Below, one piece after another: positions 1 to 6,455 of a stretch of 8,958 bases of DNA. Made by a program: the position numbers and the translations under genes. The number at the start of each line of letters is the position of its first letter. The first letter of the stretch is position 1. Source of the DNA: Acidobacteria bacterium AH-259-L09. Its GTDB lineage: Bacteria; Acidobacteriota; UBA6911; RPQK01. The DNA is taken from the NCBI GenBank assembly GCA_027717875.1, contig JALLOL010000093.1, positions 1 to 8,958 of the forward strand, read 5' to 3'. Under the pieces are notes generated by a model, which saw nothing but the letters and a program-made list of their open reading frames with translations, did no database searches and was not told where the DNA came from.

Positions 1-289
1 GGTAGTGCTGAGTCTGGGCCACATGAGCCGAAGTCAGATGCGATATCGCCTTCAGTTCCAAAACGATCTTCTGATCAACCACAAAATCCGCCTTGTATTT
101 CCCAATTGACTTCCCTTTGTAATTGACCGGAAGAAGTACTTCCTTCTCAAAAGCGACTCCGCGAATCTCAAGCTCGTACGCCAATGCTTTCCCGTAGACC
201 GCTTCCAGAAAACCATGCCCCAGGTGCTGGTGAACTTCCAGAGCGGCCGCCACAATACCGTCAGAGAGTTCTCTGTAAAGTACTGTCAT
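1..289 (-). CDS. GxxExxY family protein, PD-(D/E)xK-like fold (3' end cut by window)
   Basis: The first 96 residues are present and the C-terminus runs off the left edge. The name-giving motif is visible as G26-F-L-E29-A-V-Y32, after a helical start rich in Ala, Val and His. A beta-strand pair follows with D68 (KADFVV) and E78-L-K80 (VLELKA). This D...ExK arrangement is that of the PD-(D/E)xK nuclease-like superfamily, and the AHVAQTQHY stretch is also typical of the family. Family members are about 125-130 residues, so roughly 30 are missing. They are common in Acidobacteria, Bacteroidetes and Planctomycetes. Their biochemical function is not established, so I make no nuclease claim. The ATG has no clear Shine-Dalgarno sequence. 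The gene is divergent from fabI across about 147 bp. Confidence 0.88.
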   Translation of the reverse strand, partial: MTVLYRELSDGIVAAALEVHQHLGHGFLEAVYGKALAYELEIRGVAFEKEVLLPVNYKGKSIGKYKADFVVDQKIVLELKAISHLTSAHVAQTQHY

Positions 290-420
290 CTACAGATAAA
301 TAACGACGCACTTAGGGATTCAACGAAAAATTGTGGCGAATGAAGGAGAATTTCCATTCCTTTTGTGACAAATCCAACTAAAATCTCCAGGCGTGCCGAA
401 GTCCTTGTGGCTGCCATCCG

Positions 421-430
421 AAGGGAGGGG
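421..430 (+). promoter_or_regulatory. Ribosome binding site deciding the fabI start
   Basis: A purine-rich GGGAGG core (423-428) lies 8 nt before the ATG at 437. This supports that start over the in-frame GTG at 365. The GTG has its nearest AAGGAG (343-348) 16 nt away, and the 24 residues it would add do not resemble FabI. A second in-frame ATG at 431 sits too close to the core. Confidence 0.6.
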
Positions 431-436
431 ATGAAA

Positions 437-1264
437 ATGACCGAGAAGAGTTATGGTCTATTGAAGGAGAAAAAAGGAATTATCTTTGGGCCCTTGAACG
501 AGCAGAGCCTGGCCTGGCACATCGCACTGGCCTGTCATCGAGAGGACGCGGCATTCGCTATCTCCAATATCAAAATGGCTTTTCGCTTGGGTAAGGTGGA
601 TGAGCTATCCAGACTCTGCGGGGACGCGCCACTCATCACTTGTGATGCAAGCCGAAGTGAAGAGCTTGAGGTTGCCTTCAACGAGTTAAAGAATAAATTG
701 GGCAAAGCGGATTTCATCGTCCATTCCATCGGGATGTCGTCAAACGTCCGAAAAATGCGGCCCTACCAGGATCTCAATTACGAATGGTTTCACAAAACAC
801 TGGATGTCTCCGCTTTGTCACTGCACCGGATCATCTCTCAGGCTCTCAAGGCGGATGCCATCAACGATGGTGGAAGCATCGTAGCTTTAACATACATCGG
901 TGGCCAACGAACTTTCTCCCGCTACTCTGATATGGGTGATGCCAAAGCGCTCTTAGAAAGCATCGTTCGGAGTTACGGCTACCGTTTGGGCAAGCGTGGC
1001 ATCCGTGTTAACACCGTCTCGCAGAGTCCAACGAAAACGACGGCCGGAACGGCGATCAAGGGTTTCGACAGGCTTTACGAATTCGCCGAAAAAATGTCGC
1101 CCTTGGGTAATGCCGGGGCCGAAGATTGCGCGGATTTCGTGGTGACCCTTCTTTCCGATCTGACCCGCAAGGTGACGATGCAGAACCTTTACCACGATGG
1201 CGGGTTCAGTTCCGTCGGGATCAGTGATGCCATACTGGAAGCACTCTACGGTCCGGGGGAGTAA
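437..1264 (+). CDS. fabI: Enoyl-[acyl-carrier-protein] reductase, FabI type
   Basis: NAD(P)H-dependent reduction of trans-2-enoyl-ACP, the last step of each type II fatty-acid elongation cycle, in the cytosol. The protein is 275 residues, close to the usual ~260. The N-terminal nucleotide-binding segment (KGIIFGPLNEQSLAW, 13-27) matches the FabI variant of the SDR glycine motif. The catalytic set is visible: Y153 (LTYIGG) and Y163-x6-K170 (YSDMGDAK), the FabI spacing rather than the classical SDR Y-x3-K. SQSPTKT and the C-terminal DGGFSSVG correspond to the conserved GPIRT and VDGGF regions. The gene stands alone: no other fatty-acid gene is beside it. It is convergent with the methyltransferase gene, and no good terminator hairpin was found in the 118 bp between them. 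An unusual SDR is possible, but the Y-x6-K spacing argues strongly for FabI. Confidence 0.9.
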   Translation: MTEKSYGLLKEKKGIIFGPLNEQSLAWHIALACHREDAAFAISNIKMAFRLGKVDELSRLCGDAPLITCDASRSEELEVAFNELKNKLGKADFIVHSIGMSSNVRKMRPYQDLNYEWFHKTLDVSALSLHRIISQALKADAINDGGSIVALTYIGGQRTFSRYSDMGDAKALLESIVRSYGYRLGKRGIRVNTVSQSPTKTTAGTAIKGFDRLYEFAEKMSPLGNAGAEDCADFVVTLLSDLTRKVTMQNLYHDGGFSSVGISDAILEALYGPGE

Positions 1265-1382
1265 GAGGAACAGCCAAGTTTCCAGGATGTCCTGCAGGCC
1301 ATTCGACCTCTCTGACAAACCAAATCAGCACAGCACAGGCAAGACGATTAAGTGCGAAGAGCGAAACTGAAGTGCTGTTTCT

Positions 1383-1937
1383 TCACCCCAATTGCATCTT
1401 GATAAAAAGTGCTACCGCCACAACTAAAAACCCGACCGCTGCACGGTATTCCCGGTTTGAAATCACTCGTCCCCACTGAAAGCTGCCTGTATGGGACGGC
1501 GAAAACCCCTCAGGCAATGAACGGCTCTTCCTGGGACGCGGCCAAAACCGCGGGACGTGCCGGCAATAAGCCTCATACTCGCTCCCATAAGCCTGCAAGA
1601 GTTCTTCTTCCTCTCGACGCATTACCGGTAGGTAGATGGCAAAAAAGAGGACCAAGAAAACCGCCACCATCCACACTCGGGCTCCTGCCAAGGTGAAGCC
1701 AAGACCCATTAGAAAGGAACCGAAGTAGAGAGGGTTTTGGGACCAAAGATAAGGTCCGGAAATGGCCAGCTCTTGAAATTTTTTAAGACAACCGACGGCC
1801 CAAACGCGCATTGCGAGGCCGACAGCGGCCACAACGAGACCAAGACAGTACCAAGTGGGCCGGGGTTGTGCCACATACAAATACAGAACGGCGTAAGCAA
1901 AGCCTGCCGGAACCCGTAGTTTTTGTATGGTGGTCAT
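1383..1937 (-). CDS. Integral membrane isoprenylcysteine/phospholipid-type methyltransferase
   Basis: A 184-residue protein of the ICMT/PEMT-like methyltransferase family (SAM-dependent, active site at the membrane face). The family core is visible: GPYLWSQNPLYFG (61-73), equivalent to the usual GPYxxxRHPxYxG, then the charged RREEEELLQAYGSEYEAY block (107-124) and VPRFWPRP (128-135). Hydrophobic segments lie at about 11-23, 29-49, 72-85, 88-105 and 165-182. The last one follows a Trp/Arg-rich linker (SFQWGRVISNREY) that I associate with acidobacterial members. The His of the R-H-P motif is replaced here by Asn (Q-N-P). The substrate cannot be read from sequence: lipid headgroups, prenylated thiols or other small amphiphiles are all possible. 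No strong ribosome binding site precedes the ATG. It appears monocistronic. Confidence 0.85.
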   Translation of the reverse strand: MTTIQKLRVPAGFAYAVLYLYVAQPRPTWYCLGLVVAAVGLAMRVWAVGCLKKFQELAISGPYLWSQNPLYFGSFLMGLGFTLAGARVWMVAVFLVLFFAIYLPVMRREEEELLQAYGSEYEAYCRHVPRFWPRPRKSRSLPEGFSPSHTGSFQWGRVISNREYRAAVGFLVVAVALFIKMQLG

Positions 1938-2036
1938 GCCTGCTTCTGCCGCAAGACTCCCTGTGATTCAGTGATCTTCATCATCGAGTAATGTGAAACG
2001 CTTCAGTGTAGTACACCTTCGCAGGAGACTGGAAGA

Positions 2037-2178
2037 ACACCAGAGTGTCGCAAAAGTTGTAGCGTCCCTTCTTAGAACGGACCAAGCGCACCCGAGAGAG
2101 AGATCTAAGCCGCTCTGAGAGCGGCCGCTACATTCGCACTGGTTTTGAAAACACCTTTGCGACACCCTCACACCAGAG
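2037..2178. mobile_element. MITE-like non-coding element with terminal inverted repeats and flanking direct repeats
   Basis: An element of 124-127 bp sits between two copies of ACACCAGAG (2037-2045 and 2170-2178), which look like a target-site duplication. Its ends are inverted repeats: GAGTGTCGCAAAAG (2043-2056) against CCTTTGCGACACCCTC (2154-2169), including a perfect 10-bp match (2045-2054 with 2156-2165). A second nested pair is TGTAGCG (2058-2064) with CGCTACA (2126-2132). Whether the duplication is 6 bp or 9 bp depends on where the GAG is assigned. The element has no convincing coding capacity. The size, repeats and duplication fit a MITE mobilised in trans by a full-length IS. A DDE transposase making 8-9 bp duplications (IS256-like) is one guess, not shown here. 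The rest of the gene-free stretch 1938-2299 holds only the promoter described next and a CACACCAGA repeat at 2218-2226. Confidence 0.65.
2109..2125. repeat. REP-like GC-rich hairpin inside the MITE-like element
   Basis: A perfect 7-bp stem, GCCGCTC (2109-2115) with GAGCGGC (2119-2125), closes on a 3-nt loop. It is followed directly by the CGCTACA arm. Read on the minus strand this gives TGTAGCGGCCGCTCTCAGAG, a form I recall as common in intergenic repeats of soil bacteria. Its role is unknown; no T-tract follows, so it is unlikely to be an intrinsic terminator. Confidence 0.6.
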
Positions 2179-2236
2179 GGGCACTACTCACCGAATAGTC
2201 CCACTACTTGAAAGGCCCACACCAGACCTAGCTCCT

Positions 2237-2265
2237 ATTGCAGAACCTTAACGTCGTTGTATAAT
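2237..2265 (+). promoter_or_regulatory. Sigma70-type promoter of the AbrB/PIN module
   Basis: A perfect TATAAT -10 box lies at 2260-2265. A weak -35 (ATTGCA, 2237-2242) is 17 bp upstream. The expected transcript start at about 2271-2273 lies downstream of the ATG at 2267, so that ATG cannot be used from this promoter. The antitoxin start at 2300 is favoured instead. Confidence 0.6.
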
Positions 2266-2299
2266 AATGGAAAAAAGTATAACGAATGGAGCAATTGGT

Positions 2300-2545
2300 A
2301 TGGCATCAGCAACCGTTTCTTCCAAAGGATGGATTGTAATCCCGGCAGAATACCGCAGAAAGTATCGTCTCAAGCCTGGGGATAAGGTTCGTATCGTCGA
2401 CTATGGCGGCGTACTGTCCATTGTGCCGGCTTTCGCCGACCCGATTCGGGAGGCTGCTGGGATATTAAGAGGCAAAAGCTCGCTTCGCCGCGCATTACTG
2501 GAGGAGAGAGCCAAAGACGGAGAATATGAAGAAGCGAGAACGTGA
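2300..2545 (+). CDS. vapB: AbrB/SpoVT-type antitoxin (VapB-like)
   Basis: An 81-residue antitoxin expected to bind and neutralise the PIN toxin encoded next and to repress its own operon. The SpoVT-AbrB swapped-hairpin domain fills residues 1-43: VSSKGWIVIPAEYRRKY, then LKPGDKVRIVDYGG and LSIVP. The tail (SSLRRALLEERAKDGEYEE) is a charged helix of the kind that wraps around VapC toxins. The start at 2300 is chosen because GGAG (2288-2291) lies 8 nt upstream and because the in-frame ATG at 2267 falls just behind the -10 box. The stop overlaps the toxin GTG by 4 nt (GTGA), the usual coupling in such operons. The antitoxin looks intact although its partner is broken. Confidence 0.85.
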   Translation: MASATVSSKGWIVIPAEYRRKYRLKPGDKVRIVDYGGVLSIVPAFADPIREAAGILRGKSSLRRALLEERAKDGEYEEART

Positions 2546-2958
2546 AAGAAATAACCCGGGTCTTCATTCTCGATAGTTTTGCCCTCTTGAGCTACCTGGG
2601 AGCAGAGCAGGGAGCAAAGCAGGTTCAAAGCCATTCTGCAAGCAGCGAAAGGGTGTCGAGCAGAGATTTGGCTCTCCATCATCAACTACGAAGAAGTCCT
2701 ATATGTCACGGAGCGTAAACGGGGTCTTGAGGCGGCACACAAAGTCATCACCGCCATGACCAGTTACCAATTCGAACCGCCGACTGCGATCGGGAGATCA
2801 CCTTTGCGGCCGCACACGTAAAAGCCCGTTATGCGATTTCCTATGCTGACGCCTTTTCAGTGGCTTTGGCACAGTTTCGACGTGGAACACTTGTTACGGG
2901 TGATCGTGAATTCGAAAAAGTGGACAAGCTTGTTGCCATTGAGTGGTTATCGGATTGA
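2542..2958 (+). pseudogene. vapC: VapC-type PIN-domain toxin broken by two compensating frameshifts
   Basis: PIN toxins are Mg-dependent ribonucleases. The whole domain is recognisable but lies in two frames. The first segment (2542-2622) reads VKEITRVFILDSFALLSYL and on to AKQ, with the first catalytic Asp. After about 2623 the frame moves by one base and the middle continues as FKAILQAAKGCRAEIWLS, then INYEEVLYV with the conserved Glu. Near 2778-2785 the frame returns and reads CDREITFAAAHVKARYAIS, YADAFSVALAQ with the third Asp, LVTGDREFEKVDKLVAIEWL with the fourth, then TGA. The total is 139 codons, a normal VapC length, so one extra and one missing base explain it. As written, translation from the GTG stops at 2716-2718. 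Both sites can be explained by homopolymer length changes (GG at 2622-2623, a lost G or C near 2779-2784), so sequencing error is a real alternative to decay. Confidence 0.85.
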
Positions 2959-3068
2959 GACTGTTGACCCCGAAGTATTCCAAATATCCGGCCTCACGTG
3001 GCACACCAGTCCGGCGAAGCGAGAGTAGGAGCATAAATGTTACTCGGCCCTCCGTTTTCCACAGTTTC

Positions 3069-5699
3069 TCAGTGAAAATTTTCCGCCAGCATGATGTCGC
3101 TCTCGCTCTGCTCCGCCTGATTGTAAAGAATCCACTGGCCATCTGGAGAAACCGACAGCTGCTGGTCCACACCTCCCAGGTCTAGTGGTTTGATTGTGCT
3201 GAGCGGGACCACTTGCCGGTTGCGGAAGTCGAAAGATTCGATGGCGGGAAGGGGAGTTGCCGCTGTGTTGCGAAACACAATCCCCTCTTTCCACACCCCC
3301 CAACGGCTCTGGTGGACCCGCTCCAGGATGCGCACTTCTTCGCCACCTGCAACCGGAACCTTCCAGAGACCGTAAACGCCAGTCGGTTTCGTGTAGTAAA
3401 CGAACTTCCCATCGGGCGACGCAAAGGCTTCGCGTCCTCCATTCTTCGTTACCTGTACCGCCGATGCTCCATCCGCCGACACCTTCCACACCTGCCAATC
3501 TCCACTGCGATTAGAGCCAAAGTAGATCCAGTGTCCATCTTTTGACCAACTCGGTCTCACATCAGCAGAAGTTTCTGTGGTCAGGCGGCGCGGCAATCCC
3601 CCTTCCACAGCAAGTAGGTAAATGTCCTTGTTGCCTTCCTGGGCCGAGTCGAAGGCAATCTGCCGGCCGTCCGGAGACCAGCGTGGGCTGCCTGCACCTC
3701 CAAAGAAAGTCAACTGCTCGGGATTGGAGCCATCTGCATCGCACAGCCAGATCTCAGAGTTCCCCGAGCGATTCGAGGAGAAGGCGATCCTTTTGCCATC
3801 CGGCGAGAATTGGGGGTGGTGTTCCTCTCTCGTGGAGTAGATCAATTTCTTAGGAGAAACGCTGGAATCGGTGGCGCGAGGTCCGGCAGTTCGCCAGATG
3901 TCTGGGTCCGGCCTGCTCTGAGTGTAAGCCAGGCGATGGCCCTGCCGAGAAACAACTGGCCAGTGAGCATCCTCTCCGATGCCCAAAGGTTTCGGAGCCC
4001 CGCCCGCAATGGAAATTCTCCACAAACGCCGGCTCCCCTCGCGATCGGACGAAAACACAATCTCGCGGCCATCCGCCGTCCAGGCCAGGCCCAAAACTCG
4101 CCGGTTATCGTGCGTCAGTGGCCGGGGTTCACCGCCGGAAACAAGCACCAGGTGAATGTCCTCCACGGCCCAGCTGGTCTGACGAACAAAGGCCAGAGTC
4201 TGGCCGTCAGGCGAGAAAGCGGGTTGGCGATCGCCCCTAGACTGCGCAGGTGGGAAGGTTAGTTGGGTCTTTTCACGAGTCTGCAACGAGAATAAGAAGA
4301 CGCTTAAGGGTTCCGAGCGCGAGGCTGCATCGCTCAAGGTCAGAAATTCCCCGTCTGGAGACCAGTCCAATGTCCCTGTGTCGCCCCTATAGGAGGGCAC
4401 CGGTACATCCGTTAGCTTCCGCTCCGGACCCCCCAACGAGGGAATCAAGAAAACAGCGCTGCGTTCTCCAGACTCGCGAATAAAAGCGATGTGACGACCG
4501 TCGGGCGACCAGACGGGATTGCTCTCGGAGGCAGGGTGGGTGCTCAGCCGCAGCGGTTTCCCGGCCCCGATCAGCTTCACGTAAATGTCAAAATTGTCGC
4601 CCGCTTCACCGTTCCAACTGAAGGCGATCTGGTTCCCATCGGGCGAAAAAGCGGGAAACCTTTCAAGGCCCGCAAAACTGGTGAAGGGAACGGTTTTCAT
4701 GGGAGGCAACGATGATTCAGGGACGGGGCGGGAAAAATAAAACCAGGACAGGCCACCGACCACCAAGGCCAATCCGACAGCCGACCCTATCAAATGCCTC
4801 GGTCGATACTTCCTTAGCCCGGAAGGGGCAGCCCGGACCATGTCCTCCAGCAGTTCTCCCAGATCAGTCCCCACGTCATGGATGAGTTGGTAACGTCCAT
4901 CCGGCTCCTTGGCCAGCATCTTTTTAACCGTGTGCTGAAGAAGTCCTGGAACGTCATCCGTGTATCGGGTCAGGGGAGGAGCGCTTTGGCTCAGGAGGGC
5001 ATTGGCTGTATCCATCGGCAAATCCTTCCGGAAAGGATGAACACCGCTGAGCATCTCGTAAAGAACCACTCCGAAGGAGAAGACATCAGATCGAGTATCC
5101 ACGTCTTGCCCTCGCAATTGCTCTGGAGACATATAAGCCGGCGTTCCCAACGTGGCACCCGTTTTGGTCAGACTGGCGCTGATGGTCTGCTCTTGACTGC
5201 CGATACCCTCGGCCGGCACCAGCCGCTTGGCGAGGCCAAAGTCCATGACTTTGATATGACCTTCGGGGGTGAGCATGATGTTCGAGGGTTTTAAATCGCG
5301 GTGGACGATGTCGTGCTTGTGTGCCGCTTCTAGAGCCTCGGCAATCTCCGTAGCTTTCCGGAGTGCATCCTTCAGAGCAAGTGCACCTTCTGCTAACTTG
5401 TCCTTCAGGGTCGTACCCTGGACGTACTCCATGGCGATGAAGTCTTTGCCGTCGGCTTCGCCAACTTCGTAGATCTTGCAAATAAAAGGGTGATCTAATG
5501 CAGCAGCAGACTTGGCTTCACGCAGGAAACGCTTTCTCGCCGTGGGGTCTTCCTGCATGAAGTCAGGCAAAAACTTCAGCGCGACTTTGCGGTCCAGTGA
5601 AGTATCCTGGGCCAGAAAGACCTCTCCCATGCCCCCTTCGCCGAGCTTCTCTAGGATTTTGTAATGGGAAACAGTCTGACCGATCAACGCTTCCTCCAT
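3069..5699 (-). CDS. Membrane Ser/Thr protein kinase with extracytoplasmic PD40/TolB-like propeller
   Basis: An 876-residue Hanks-type kinase joined to a beta-propeller, an architecture abundant in Acidobacteria. The kinase domain spans about 13-280: glycine loop GEGGMGEV (20-27), lysine K42 in VALK, helix-C Glu E61, catalytic loop HRDLKPSN (133-140), DFG 153-155, a Thr-rich activation loop (178-186) and SPE 191-193 in place of APE. All catalytic residues are present, so it should be active. One membrane segment lies at about 303-322, with Arg/Lys-rich sequence before it, placing the kinase in the cytosol. The C-terminal ~540 residues hold eleven SPDG-type PD40 repeats (around 352, 398, 447, 496, 541, 584, 632, 675, 719, 761, 851). 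These probably form a periplasmic ligand- or protein-binding propeller. Substrates are unknown. The ribosome binding site is weak, and the 5' end abuts a MazF remnant on the other strand. No partner gene is adjacent. Confidence 0.93.
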   Translation of the reverse strand: MEEALIGQTVSHYKILEKLGEGGMGEVFLAQDTSLDRKVALKFLPDFMQEDPTARKRFLREAKSAAALDHPFICKIYEVGEADGKDFIAMEYVQGTTLKDKLAEGALALKDALRKATEIAEALEAAHKHDIVHRDLKPSNIMLTPEGHIKVMDFGLAKRLVPAEGIGSQEQTISASLTKTGATLGTPAYMSPEQLRGQDVDTRSDVFSFGVVLYEMLSGVHPFRKDLPMDTANALLSQSAPPLTRYTDDVPGLLQHTVKKMLAKEPDGRYQLIHDVGTDLGELLEDMVRAAPSGLRKYRPRHLIGSAVGLALVVGGLSWFYFSRPVPESSLPPMKTVPFTSFAGLERFPAFSPDGNQIAFSWNGEAGDNFDIYVKLIGAGKPLRLSTHPASESNPVWSPDGRHIAFIRESGERSAVFLIPSLGGPERKLTDVPVPSYRGDTGTLDWSPDGEFLTLSDAASRSEPLSVFLFSLQTREKTQLTFPPAQSRGDRQPAFSPDGQTLAFVRQTSWAVEDIHLVLVSGGEPRPLTHDNRRVLGLAWTADGREIVFSSDREGSRRLWRISIAGGAPKPLGIGEDAHWPVVSRQGHRLAYTQSRPDPDIWRTAGPRATDSSVSPKKLIYSTREEHHPQFSPDGKRIAFSSNRSGNSEIWLCDADGSNPEQLTFFGGAGSPRWSPDGRQIAFDSAQEGNKDIYLLAVEGGLPRRLTTETSADVRPSWSKDGHWIYFGSNRSGDWQVWKVSADGASAVQVTKNGGREAFASPDGKFVYYTKPTGVYGLWKVPVAGGEEVRILERVHQSRWGVWKEGIVFRNTAATPLPAIESFDFRNRQVVPLSTIKPLDLGGVDQQLSVSPDGQWILYNQAEQSESDIMLAENFH

Positions 5700-5710
5700 T
5701 AGACAGGGAA

Positions 5711-5929
5711 GTTTATTTAGCCAATACTAAAGCTTCGGGTGTCCAAGCGCAACGTGAACGCAATGTCTTTTTGCCGAGAAAAGTCAGTAAATTGCCAAAG
5801 GACTCCGTAGCGAATGTTTCGCAAGTGATTACGACCGACAAATCATATCTCACGGAACGTGTCGCTTCCCTCCCCAATCGTGTCGTGCAACAAATTGACG
5901 CAGCCCTGCGATTAGTCCTAGCGCTCTGA
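5711..5929 (+). pseudogene. mazF: MazF/PemK toxin remnant, C-terminal part only
   Basis: In the frame ending with TGA at 5927-5929 the sequence reads NVFLPRKVSKLPKDSVANVS, QVITTDKSYLTERVASLP, then IDAALRLVLAL. This matches the second half of MazF/PemK endoribonucleases (LPKDSVANVSQ, T-D-K/R-S-x-L, ERVG-like block, final LRLVLxL). The first half is absent, including the RG[D/E]I[Y/W] start motif and the catalytic Arg region. Upstream of about 5711 the plus strand is simply the reverse of the kinase gene. An open frame does continue back to an ATG at 5597, giving a 110-codon chimera, but that part has no MazF character. No antitoxin (MazE) is next to it. It is a fragment left by a rearrangement and probably non-functional. 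Confidence 0.8.
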
Positions 5930-5988
5930 AGTGGGAACAGGGTCAGGTATGGTATTTGGGGATTCGGTTTCCAGAAGTGCATGGGGAA

Positions 5989-6072
5989 ATCCATGGTCTT
6001 GTTTGCGGCACGGTGGTGCACATCGCGACTGTTGTGATAGGCAACCAGGAAGCTGGAATCGAGGACAATCAT
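5989..6072 (-). pseudogene. PIN-domain toxin remnant, N-terminal ~28 codons
   Basis: The ATG at 6072 follows directly after the antitoxin stop codon (TAG then ATG). The first residues (MIVLDSSFLVAYHNSRDVHH, then RAANKTMD) are a classic PIN/VapC N-terminus with the first catalytic Asp (D5). After about residue 28 the similarity ends. The frame stays open by chance to 5713, where it reads the reverse strand of the MazF remnant. The conserved Glu and the two C-terminal Asp residues of the PIN domain are missing, so the product cannot be a working ribonuclease. Confidence 0.78.
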
Positions 6073-6318
6073 CTACTCTATTCCGTAAACAACGCGGTCG
6101 ATTTCCTCGCTGAGATGTTCCGTCCCCTTTGGATAAGGCTCCGGACTAATGTCGCGAAGGCTCTTAGCTCTAGTGTACCGATACGGCCTAGCGAGATAGC
6201 AACGAATAGCCTCGTTGACCAGTTCTCCAATTGTCTTCCCACAAAGTGCGGCGCGCGCCTTCAATTCTCGATAAATGTCTTTGTCCAGATTGCGAATGGT
6301 GGTATCCATGGAAAGCAT
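6073..6318 (-). CDS. Ribbon-helix-helix (Arc/FitA-like) antitoxin, orphaned
   Basis: An 81-residue protein with an N-terminal RHH DNA-binding motif: strand TTIRNLD (6-12), helix KDIYRELKARAALCG (13-27), turn KTIGE, second helix LVNEAIRCYL (33-42). The C-terminal part (SLRDISPEPYPKGTEHLSEE) is the toxin-binding tail common in antitoxins paired with PIN toxins. The ATG at 6318 is chosen because GGGAG (minus strand, about 6326-6330) lies 7 nt upstream; an internal ATG at 6309 lacks this. The gene ends directly at the start of the truncated PIN toxin, so it was the first gene of a VapBC-type operon. It is intact but its toxin is not. It could still act as a repressor or protect against related toxins elsewhere in the genome. 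Confidence 0.85.
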   Translation of the reverse strand: MLSMDTTIRNLDKDIYRELKARAALCGKTIGELVNEAIRCYLARPYRYTRAKSLRDISPEPYPKGTEHLSEEIDRVVYGIE

Positions 6319-6332
6319 TGTAACACTCCCAA

Positions 6333-6352
6333 GATAAGTACTATAAGTTATC
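6333..6352 (-). promoter_or_regulatory. Candidate operator/promoter of the RHH antitoxin operon
   Basis: A 20-bp imperfect palindrome with outer arms GATAA/TTATC lies 15 bp before the antitoxin ATG. It also contains two ATAAGT half-sites in direct orientation 9 bp apart (6334-6339 and 6343-6348). A -10-like TATAGT (minus strand, 6345-6340) lies inside it, with no clear -35. Paired short half-sites about one helical turn apart are typical of RHH antitoxin autoregulation. Confidence 0.4.
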
Positions 6353-6455
6353 GAAGTGTCCGTTTCCGGCACTCGGATAAGCCTGCCCCCCCGCAGCTTG
6401 GTTGAGCTTTTTCCCTGAAATCGCCACGCCCTGGCTGTTCCCAGTCGCGCGATTG

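Noticed and set aside
365..436. N-terminal extension of FabI from GTG 365
   Set aside because: The 24 extra residues do not resemble FabI, and the ribosome binding site at 423-428 fits the ATG at 437.
1265..1382. Short palindromes between the convergent fabI and methyltransferase genes (CAGGA-TG-TCCTG; TGAAG...CTTCA)
   Set aside because: Stems of 5 bp with a 2-nt loop or no T-run are not convincing terminators in either direction.
1968..2171. 67-codon open frame on the minus strand
   Set aside because: It coincides with the inverted-repeat element; the translation is low-complexity and Cys/Ser/Arg-rich with no family resemblance.
2267..2299. Longer antitoxin starting at ATG 2267
   Set aside because: This ATG lies 1 nt after the TATAAT box and before the expected transcript start, and it has no ribosome binding site.
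2542..2785. Programmed ribosomal frameshifting in the PIN toxin
   Set aside because: No slippery heptamer or stimulatory structure is visible at either shift, and two opposite shifts in one short toxin gene are better explained by errors or decay.
5597..5929. 110-codon plus-strand frame of normal MazF length
   Set aside because: Only the part after about 5711 is MazF-like. The first ~38 codons are the reverse of the kinase N-terminus and lack the MazF start motif, so the length match is chance.
6419..6454. Hairpin just after the dehydrogenase stop (AATCGC/GCGATT with an inner CTGG/CCAG)
   Set aside because: The stem is short and interrupted and no T-tract follows on the minus strand, so it is not a supported intrinsic terminator.
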